Part shown: positions 32,538 to 40,300 of the stretch, piece by piece
Layout: each line of letters opens with the position of its first letter
Numbering within the stretch: the stretch's first letter is position 1
Assembly (NCBI GenBank): GCA_944323995.1
Contig: CALUUN010000002.1
Coordinates: 141,185 to 205,184 of the forward strand
DNA length: 64,000 bases
Direction: 5' to 3'
Source of the DNA: Candidatus Gastranaerophilales bacterium
GTDB lineage: Bacteria; Cyanobacteriota; Vampirovibrionia; Gastranaerophilales; Gastranaerophilaceae
Position numbers and translations under genes: made by a program
Notes under the pieces: generated by a model
The model's input: the letters and a program-made list of their open reading frames with translations, nothing else
Databases searched by the model: none
What the model was told of the DNA's origin: nothing

Positions 32538-33938
32538 TTATGCTTTTTTCTTTTTATATTCATCAATTGCGAGGATAGTACATATAATCAAACATATAAT
32601 TCCTGACACGAGCCAGAAATATATGGCGCCGTCCCAATTTTCCCGCCCGTTTGAGCCGAGCTTGTCAACCAGAAAACCCGTACCCGTAGCGGATAAAAAC
32701 GCACCGATATAACCGAAAGTTCCGGTAAAGCCGGAGGCTGCGGAGGCAACTTTTTTGGAACTGCTTTCAACGGCACACAGACCGCCAATCATCATTTGAG
32801 GGCCGTACGTAAATGCACCCATAAGCCCGATTATAACGTAATTTAGTGAATTAATCGTGTTGAACTTCAAGGCGATAATAGTCAGAATTACCCCGATTAG
32901 ATATATCAAATTCACCGGCGCTCTTTTGCCTTTAAACAATTTATCTGAAATCAAACCCGCGCAAACAGTGCCGCAAATTCCGACGAGCGGAAGTGACGCA
33001 ATCATGTTTGTAGCTTCTCCAAGTTCAATATTTTTGGCGTTTTTCAGATACATAATCATCCAGTCCTCAGCGCCGAATCTTATGATGTAAACAAACACGT
33101 AAGCAATTGCCAGAAGCCAGATTGTCTTGTTGCAAAGAACGTATTTTTTAAAAATTTGGACATAAGTCATGTTATCTTCCGCATTTTTTTCACCGGAAGA
33201 TTTAACCTTAACCGGCTCATTTCTGTACTCTTCAACATCCGGAAGCCCTAAAGACTGAGGTCTGTCAGAGAGTCTTTCAAACAGCCACAGAGCCGTGATA
33301 ACCGCAAGAAATCCCGGAACCAGAAATGCCGCACGCCATCCGAAATGTGCAGCGATATGTCCTGCCAGAATAAAACTCAAAAAAGTACCTGTCTGGTGCG
33401 AACAAGACCACAAAGACCACTTTGTACCGCGTTCGGAATTAGAATACCAGTAGGTCAAACTTTTTGCAACAGCGGGAAATCCTGCCGACTGAAACCAGCC
33501 GCTTACACCCCACAAAAAAGCAAGCACCCACAGCAGAACCATAGCGGTCATTTTGGTGCTTAACCCCAAAAAGCCCACAATATCCGGCGCAAGTGCGAAC
33601 AAAATATTTGCAACTGCAGTCATTAAAAGAGCGGTCGGGAAAAATTTTCTTACATCAGACCCGTCTGCCAGAACTCCGTTGACGAATTTTCCTATACCGT
33701 AAGTCAGATACAAAGAACTGCCCAAAAGTCCGAGTTCGGTTGCTGAATATCCGAATTCATCCATAATTCCCGGCAAAGCAACCGCAATATTTTTCTTACA
33801 CAAATAAAAAACCGTGTATCCGATAAAACATGCATAAAAAATTCTGAGCCGCCAGTGCGAATACATTGACTTTACTTCGGCCTCATCCGCAATAACTGGT
33901 TTTGCGGGAGGTTCTTTAAAAAATTCTTTTAATCCCAT
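32538..33938 (-). CDS. Organophosphate:phosphate antiporter-type MFS transporter (GlpT/UhpT family)
   Basis: 466 aa, 12 membrane segments. OPA family features are YACFIGYTVFYLCKKNIAVA, GVSGWFQSAGFPAVAKSLTY and SLWSCSHQTGTFLSFILAG. Members swap sugar phosphates, glycerol-3-phosphate or hexose-phosphate for inorganic phosphate; the exact substrate is uncertain, and UhpC-like sensors also belong here. It starts 2 bases after the stop of the exonuclease gene, so both are co-transcribed. Confidence 0.88.
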   Translation of the reverse strand: MGLKEFFKEPPAKPVIADEAEVKSMYSHWRLRIFYACFIGYTVFYLCKKNIAVALPGIMDEFGYSATELGLLGSSLYLTYGIGKFVNGVLADGSDVRKFFPTALLMTAVANILFALAPDIVGFLGLSTKMTAMVLLWVLAFLWGVSGWFQSAGFPAVAKSLTYWYSNSERGTKWSLWSCSHQTGTFLSFILAGHIAAHFGWRAAFLVPGFLAVITALWLFERLSDRPQSLGLPDVEEYRNEPVKVKSSGEKNAEDNMTYVQIFKKYVLCNKTIWLLAIAYVFVYIIRFGAEDWMIMYLKNAKNIELGEATNMIASLPLVGICGTVCAGLISDKLFKGKRAPVNLIYLIGVILTIIALKFNTINSLNYVIIGLMGAFTYGPQMMIGGLCAVESSSKKVASAASGFTGTFGYIGAFLSATGTGFLVDKLGSNGRENWDGAIYFWLVSGIICLIICTILAIDEYKKKKA

Positions 33939-33939
33939 A

Positions 33940-34854
33940 CTACTTATTCCTTATAATTTGTATATTTCTGGTTTCCGTCAATTCCTGACGGGCATTTTTT
34001 ATAATGTCGCGTTTTTCTTCATCAATACCGTGCCCGCAGACAAGCCGGTCAATAAATCCGGTATTCAGCTTGACCGCTTTTTCAAAAGCGCCGAGTTCAT
34101 CAAGCACATCCTTGATTTCCGCAAGATCGTAGCCGAATGTCTGTTTTGAATTGTAGGTTAAAATATCACCTGTCGGGGAAGTTATAGGCACTCCGCCCTG
34201 TTCAAAATACAATTTAAAAACTGATTTCAAATCCTGCAGTTCGGATTGCAGAGTATTTACCGTTTGTTGTATTCTCAAAAATCTTTCAAAAAGATATTCG
34301 ACATTATCAAGCTGTTTAACTTCCCAATCATACTTTTGCAAATACAATTTTTTCAATTTCGGATAAGCAAGCGCGAGCCCCATAGTATCAGCCATTGCTC
34401 TGTGGTGATTGGACAAATCCACATTAAACTTTTGAGTCAATGCCTCAAGCCCGTGAGATTCAAGTTCCGGATAAACCTCTTTAAACATCTGTTGTGTATC
34501 AACTCTCGGATTGGTTAGTTCTTTTCCGCAAACTCTCAGACTTGCTTCATTCAAAAACATATAATCAAAGATTGCATTGTGCGCCACAATGGGGTAATCG
34601 CCGATAAATTCAAGGATTTTCGGCATAACTTCTTCTTCAGACGGGGCATCTTCAACCATTTCGGGCGTAATCCCGTGGATTGCCATGCTTGATTTTCTGA
34701 TGTGCTGGTGAGGGTTAATAAGAGTTTGGAATTCATCTTTAATCTTGCCGTTTTCAAGTCTTACGGCAGCAAATTCCACCATCTTCTCCCTTGTATAATC
34801 AAGTCCGGTAGTTTCGGTATCCAGAACTATTTCAATTATTTTTTTTCTTGGCAT
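33940..34854 (-). CDS. DnaQ-like 3'-5' exonuclease
   Basis: 304 aa from ATG 34854 (weak AGGA upstream); the longer reading is rejected. The DEDDh exonuclease domain (5-175) has Exo I DTETTG, Exo II AHNAIFDYMFL and Exo III HHRAMADTMGLAL. The C-terminal 120 residues are helical (LFERFLRIQQTVNTLQSELQ) without a recognised domain. It resembles PolC/epsilon proofreading exonucleases, but as a stand-alone protein could act in repair or RNA trimming. Confidence 0.88.
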   Translation of the reverse strand: MPRKKIIEIVLDTETTGLDYTREKMVEFAAVRLENGKIKDEFQTLINPHQHIRKSSMAIHGITPEMVEDAPSEEEVMPKILEFIGDYPIVAHNAIFDYMFLNEASLRVCGKELTNPRVDTQQMFKEVYPELESHGLEALTQKFNVDLSNHHRAMADTMGLALAYPKLKKLYLQKYDWEVKQLDNVEYLFERFLRIQQTVNTLQSELQDLKSVFKLYFEQGGVPITSPTGDILTYNSKQTFGYDLAEIKDVLDELGAFEKAVKLNTGFIDRLVCGHGIDEEKRDIIKNARQELTETRNIQIIRNK

Positions 34855-34944
34855 TTTGTTATCCTGTTGCAATCTATTAAGATAATAGCACAAAAAAAAA
34901 ATCTGTGATAGAATAGCGCATGTAAAAAGTGAAAAGGAGAAGTT

Positions 34945-35268
34945 ATGTCAAACGCAATAGAAATCAATGACGCTTCATTTGAGCAGGAAGTATTAAACTC
35001 CGAAAAACCTGTTGTAGTAGACTTTTGGGCACCGTGGTGCGGCCCTTGCAGAAAACTCGGCCCAATTTTGGACGAAGTTTCACAGGAACTCGGCGACAGA
35101 GTTAAAGTTGTAAAAGTTAACACTGACGAAAACTTAAAAACCGCGCAGGATTATTCAATCAGCGGACTTCCGAGCCTTCTGGTATTCAAAGGCGGCAAAG
35201 CGGTTGAAAGACTTGTCGGTTTAATGCCAAAATCAACAATACTTTCAAACGTCGAAAAACATTTGTAA
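34945..35268 (+). CDS. trxA: Thioredoxin
   Basis: 107 aa. VDFWAPWCGPCRKLGPILDE contains the CGPC redox site, and the cis-Pro loop is ISGLPSLLVFKGGKAVERLVG. It reduces protein disulfides in the cytoplasm. AAAGGAG precedes the ATG. It is divergent from the exonuclease gene and is followed by a strong terminator. Confidence 0.96.
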   Translation: MSNAIEINDASFEQEVLNSEKPVVVDFWAPWCGPCRKLGPILDEVSQELGDRVKVVKVNTDENLKTAQDYSISGLPSLLVFKGGKAVERLVGLMPKSTILSNVEKHL

Positions 35269-35292
35269 AAGCAGTGAGCAATCACTGCTTTT
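35267..35292. terminator. Bidirectional terminator between trxA and the Wzy-like gene
   Basis: 11-bp arms AAAAGCAGTGA and TCACTGCTTTT around GCAA; it overlaps both stop codons. Confidence 0.9.
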
Positions 35293-36382
35293 TATTATTC
35301 AATAATCCGGCAAAAGCAAGTGCCGTAAAATTCATATAAGGCATTAAAAAGTACTGCTCGGACACCGCCTGCACAAGACTTACAATAATAAGTATCAAAA
35401 GCGGCAGATTTTTTTTGAGATAAGTTTTTCTGATTAAAAGCGCAAACCCTGTTATAAATAATAAAAAAGCTATCACTCCGTAACGTATAAACAAAATTCC
35501 GTATAAGTTAGCCATAATCTGCATATCGCACCGGATGCGAAAAAGGCTGCCGAAAAGCGTAACCGGATATTCCGTCATGCAGAAACACACGTTGCGAAGC
35601 CTGTACGACATAAATTCATCCAGCGAAAGCGCAAAAGGTATTCCGAGGCAATAGAGCTTTGCAGCAATAAACGAAAGCACCGGACACAAAACAAGCATTG
35701 AATTTGCAAGAATAAAGTATATTTTTAACCGGTTTTTAAGCAGAAATTTTGTAAGGTTTACAAGTATAACCAACAGAACCAGCAAGATTGCACTTGTGCG
35801 CGAATTTGCAAAAAAAGTAACAAGACAAAATGCCGCGAACAAAAACAGATTATCCTTTGCGCCGAAATCTTTCCACCTCAAATAAACCAGCGCCATACAA
35901 ACCTGCAAAATATACGCAGAAAAAATATTCGGATCCATAAAACCGAAAGAATAACGGTCAAGCCATCCTAACCTTGCAAAAACAATATTCGGACAAACCC
36001 CCGCCGCCGTCAGGCTCAATATTATGACAAGCGCCGCTGAATTAAATACCAGAACCGTTTTCGTTATATCTTTAAAACTTATCGGCGGCACCGCAAGTAA
36101 AATCAACCAGCAATAAAAAAACTCCGCCCTGTGCGTATGCTCTGCCGAAACCCACACTAAAACGGTAATCACAATGTGCAAAATAGCTTTTTTAAACGAA
36201 TAGGTTCCGTATAAAAAGATGTTAGATACCATACAAACGACAAATAACATCCCAAATAACAAAGAATTAATCTTAAAGTCAAAGGCAGTCCAATAAGACA
36301 ACCCCATCATCCCGATAACCGTATACAACGGAATGAATAAATAATACGGATTTGCCTTTTTTAAACTGCCTGACTCAAACAT
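35282..36382 (-). CDS. Wzy/O-antigen-ligase-like membrane protein, possible pilin glycosyltransferase
   Basis: 366 aa from ATG 36382, 6 bases after the pilin stop codon; a GTG at 36397 overlapping the pilin gene is an alternative. It has about ten membrane helices. A large loop has the ligase/polymerase-like signatures RYSFGFMDPNIFSAYIL and FFANSRTSAILLV. Enzymes of this fold polymerise or transfer lipid-linked oligosaccharides. PilO/TfpO- and PglL-type pilin glycosylases have this fold and are often encoded directly after their pilin, as here. No ribosome site is visible, so it is probably translated by coupling to the pilin gene. The specific function is inference. Confidence 0.6.
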   Translation of the reverse strand: MFESGSLKKANPYYLFIPLYTVIGMMGLSYWTAFDFKINSLLFGMLFVVCMVSNIFLYGTYSFKKAILHIVITVLVWVSAEHTHRAEFFYCWLILLAVPPISFKDITKTVLVFNSAALVIILSLTAAGVCPNIVFARLGWLDRYSFGFMDPNIFSAYILQVCMALVYLRWKDFGAKDNLFLFAAFCLVTFFANSRTSAILLVLLVILVNLTKFLLKNRLKIYFILANSMLVLCPVLSFIAAKLYCLGIPFALSLDEFMSYRLRNVCFCMTEYPVTLFGSLFRIRCDMQIMANLYGILFIRYGVIAFLLFITGFALLIRKTYLKKNLPLLILIIVSLVQAVSEQYFLMPYMNFTALAFAGLLNNKKQ

Positions 36383-36387
36383 ATTGC

Positions 36388-37226
36388 TTAATCGCACTTA
36401 TTAGGATTATTATTCGGATTATCAGGGTCGTACACACCATCAACATATACACAACTACATTGAGAATCAGCGCAAACAGAGCATGAAGTCCCGTCCCATT
36501 TCATTTCGTGCGGCTGCGGAGGATTAAGTGCCCAGCACTCCTCTGCAGTTAAACATCCGCCGGGGTTTTCAATACTGCATTCGCCTTTATCCGCGGCAGC
36601 TAACTCACTGCTCACATCCGCAACTTTTGTGCCGTCACCGCTCACTCTGAATTTGCGCAAATCCTTTTGCACGGTATTCGGGTTTGAAGTGTTATTCACG
36701 TCAACAACTATATCAATTATTGAAGTATTTTCATTTGCAATCAACCCATAGACAGCTCCGTCACCCGTCATAAACGCATACTTTACATCAGTCCATTTAA
36801 AAGGCGAAAGCTGATCACTGTCAGTAATCGCATAATTTTCGGGCAAAGTGTCCAAATCCAGACCGCCTGCCGAATCCGTCAAAATCTTAAATGCCGTTTT
36901 ATGTTCAACGGAAACACAATTTTCATCATCAAAATTGTTACAATTCGTAATCAGCGGAAGATCCGCAATTCTCAAACTGCCGCCCTGATTTGCAAGCATG
37001 AGCCTGTAACCGTTAACAAGCACCGCAGCAGCTTTTTTAGCTTGAGTTTCAAGCCTTCTGTCAGTAATATTGCTGAACAAAGTCGGAAGCGAAATTGCGG
37101 CGACAATACCCACAATCGCAAGTGTAATCAAGAGTTCAGCCAGGGTAAAACCGGTTAAATTAAAGCCTTGAGGAAGCGACCCCCCCCCGAGGGGTGTAAA
37201 CCCGCACTATGACTGCATTTCGACAT
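36388..37226 (-). CDS. Type IV pilin-like protein interrupted by a frameshift at a nine-G tract (possible phase-variable gene)
   Basis: A well-placed ATG at 37226, with AAAAGGAG upstream, opens MSKCSHSAGLHPS and then enters nine Gs (37188-37180). In this sequence that frame soon meets a stop. The pilin proper continues in the next frame: SLPQGFNLTG, then FTLAELLITLAIVGIVAAIS with Glu5 and a Gly before the cleavage site, followed by a 220-residue body with a cysteine-rich C terminus (TSCSVCADSQCSCVYVDGVY). Ten or seven Gs would join both parts into one intact precursor. In the downstream frame no start codon with a ribosome site exists before the leader. This is either slipped-strand phase variation, a broken gene, or a homopolymer sequencing error. 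Confidence 0.8.
37180..37188 (-). repeat. Nine-base poly-G tract (poly-C on + strand) in the pilin leader
   Basis: The only such homopolymer noted in this AT-rich window. It lies 38 bases inside the gene from the start codon, where a one-base change alters the reading frame before the prepilin cleavage site. Confidence 0.9.
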
Positions 37227-37296
37227 TTTTGTTTCTCCTTTTCTTTTGTCAATCTACCGGATTTTATAATAACATCCCGAATTTAAAATTTCAAAC

Positions 37297-37315
37297 TTGT
37301 TACAATACGTAACAA
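37297..37315. promoter_or_regulatory. Inverted repeat between the pilin and the 1807-aa gene
   Basis: TTGTTAC and GTAACAA, 7-bp perfect arms around 5 bp, in the divergent intergenic region. A plausible operator; the regulator is unknown. Confidence 0.5.
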
Positions 37316-37380
37316 ACCCTTCAAAACCTTAAAGTTTACGCATATTTTTACCGATATTCAAATTAAAGGAAAGGGTACAC

Positions 37381-40300
37381 ATGGTTCTTAAGATATCAGA
37401 ATTAAGACAGAAATACGGTCTTACTCCGTCTTTTGAAACAGAAGACGAAGCACTTGCATATCATGACGAACAACAGGCTGCCTATGAGGAACGTGTCAAC
37501 GCAAAAGTTGAAGAACTCAAGGCAATGTACAATTCCGACAAAACAAAATACGAAAAATTCAAAAACTTTACCGAAGAAGAATGGATAAGCTACGCAAAAG
37601 TCTGCTTAAAAGAAAACACGGCAAGACAAACAAAATATGATTATTACGGTTTACCATCAATAGATAAAAACCCTGAAAACGCTCAGTGGGCTGAATTTAC
37701 CTATGAAGAAATTCTTCAGATGGAATCAACCGGTGTACTAATTCCTGATGAAGTGCTTGCATGGGCTCACTCCATGCAGGATAGTGATGTGACTGCTTAT
37801 GAAATAAACGAAGACCCGAACGCCGCTGAAGAAACCGAAGAAACCGGCGAAAACTCGGAAAATTCCGAACTGGAAAAAATGCAGAAAAAAACTCTGACTT
37901 TGAGCAACAAATCTGAACAAAACGAAGCTCAAATGACGCAGAAGTTTACCGAGTTTGAAGAAATCGCAAAAAAAGCCGAACAGGTCAAACGGGAACAGGA
38001 AACCACCAAAAAAGATTCTTTGAAACAAATTGAAGATCTTACAAAAGAGTGGGAAGAAATTTCAACCAAAGTTAAAAACGGTCAAAAATTAACCGATGCC
38101 GAACAAAACCGTTACAAAGAATTAGGTTCAATGCTCAACGGCAAAGACGGCGAACTTATGACCGATCTTCAGGCATCAACAGACGATTTGCAGGACTTAA
38201 TCAATTCAATGGACGGCTTGAGCGAACAGATTAAAGAAGGCGTCCGCCTCGGTGATGAAACAATCGACATGGCAGAACAGCTTGCAAATTACGAAAAAGG
38301 CTACAGCACCAAAAACGTAGACCCTGAAATTACCGCAAACGTAACCACCGGCGATATTAAATCTATACTTGACGGCGCAAAAGGCCAGGATATCGCAAAA
38401 GAAGCACTCAACAACGGCAACAACTTAATAGAATTTTCAAATACCTTAAGCAACCAGTTAATGATGAACCAGTACGCATCATTGTACGACTTTGCGGAAA
38501 TTTTCACGCAAACTTCAAACGAAACAATAGGAAACACAAAAGAAGTTCTCGGCGACGACTTCAACAAAACCACCGAAGAACTCAACGAACAGGTTGACGC
38601 TCTGCCCGACATGAACAATGCGGAAAAAGACAAGCTCAATCTGGAACAAAAAGGTGTAGGATTAATCGGTCAGGCTTTGTACTTTGCAGGCAAAAGTTCG
38701 GCAGAAAGCCTTCATTCCGTTGTATCCATGGCAGAACTCGGAATTATGCAAAAACAGAGCGAAAAGGAACAGGAACAGAGCCAGAACCTTACAGACAGAG
38801 TTGTAAGCGAAATGGCTTCAAAACAGGAAGAAGCAGACAGATTAACCGAAAAGAAAGAAAAAGCTGAAGAGAAAAAACAGGCAAGCAATGACATTCAAAA
38901 ATCCGTCACCAGCATTGAAGATGCCGAAGAACTAAAAAACGCCTCCGAAGAAAACGATTCTGACGAAGAATTTACCGAAAAAGACCAGCAGACACTTAAC
39001 AGATTGAACAACGAACTTCAAACTATCGGAAACTTCAGCCAGCAAAAATTGTATCAATCTTTGTCAAAAATTGACGGTCTTGAACAGCTTTTACAAACCA
39101 AACCGCTTGACGGCGCAAATGCTGTAAATTACGGCGAAATCGCAGAACAGACAGGTCTTGAACTTATGTCTAAAACTCCGCCGATTTACTTCTTCATGTA
39201 TATCTTCATGATAGGTGCAATGGCTTATGCAAGCGGCGCAGGCGCACAAAAATTAGGCAAAGTAAACAACGAAGTTTTTGAAGAAACCGGCAATATAACA
39301 ACCACCGGAAAATCTTCAGTAGGCCAGAACCAGATTTCAATTCAGGATACAACAAAAGTTGAAGCAATCAATATAGTATCCGCAGGCCAGGGCGAAAATA
39401 ATTCCGCCAAGAACGGCAACAATGAAGCTACAGAAAACGCTAAAAATAATTCCGAAGTAAATAAATCCGACGACAGCGCCGAAACAAATTCAATTGAACA
39501 AAATACCACACAAGAAAATATTCAAACAGTCGAAGAAAACAAAGATGCGCAGGACACTTTAACTGTCGGCACAAGCAAAGAAGAAGCCGAAATTGTTAAC
39601 GAAACAACAAAAGAAGCCGCAAAAGATGAAACACCTGAAAACGGTACAACAACAGGTGCTGCAGCTCCTGCTGCCGTTAACAAAAACACCGGTAAAGAAA
39701 AAGCAGACAAAGAAGAAGAAATGTCAACCGACGATGCGGAAAAAAATGTTGACAGTCTGCAAAGCAAAACCGAAGAAGAAAACGAAGATTCTTTAGAGAA
39801 AAAAGCAGAAGGCAAAAAAACAGAACAACAGCTTGAAAAAGAAATGAAAGCTGTTAAGAAAAACATTGAAAAAGACCAGAAAGAAATGGAAAAAATCGCT
39901 AAAGAATCCCAGAAAATTATTCAGGAAAAACAACAGCTTGCGGAAGAATTTGAAGTATTAAACGCACAGAACGCCGAAATTATAGCCCGTCAGGAATCTT
40001 CACAAAATGCAGCTCCTGCACCGGCTCAAGGTGCTCAGCAGGGCGGTTTGCTCTCCGGAAGCGTTCAGCAAAATGACATGGCGGTTTCAGGCGATGATAC
40101 TTCAACCCTTGAAACTAACCAGTCAAGAATTGTAACCATTTCTTCCAGATTTACCGCTCTTGATAAAAAATTAAACGTAAATCAAACCAAAGTAAGAAGC
40201 CTCGGTTCAACAACAAGAAAACGTAACAAAACATTTGAAAAACTCGCAAGAGAAAAAGAAAAAATTGTTAAAGAACACCAGAAAGCAGAACAGAAAAAAC

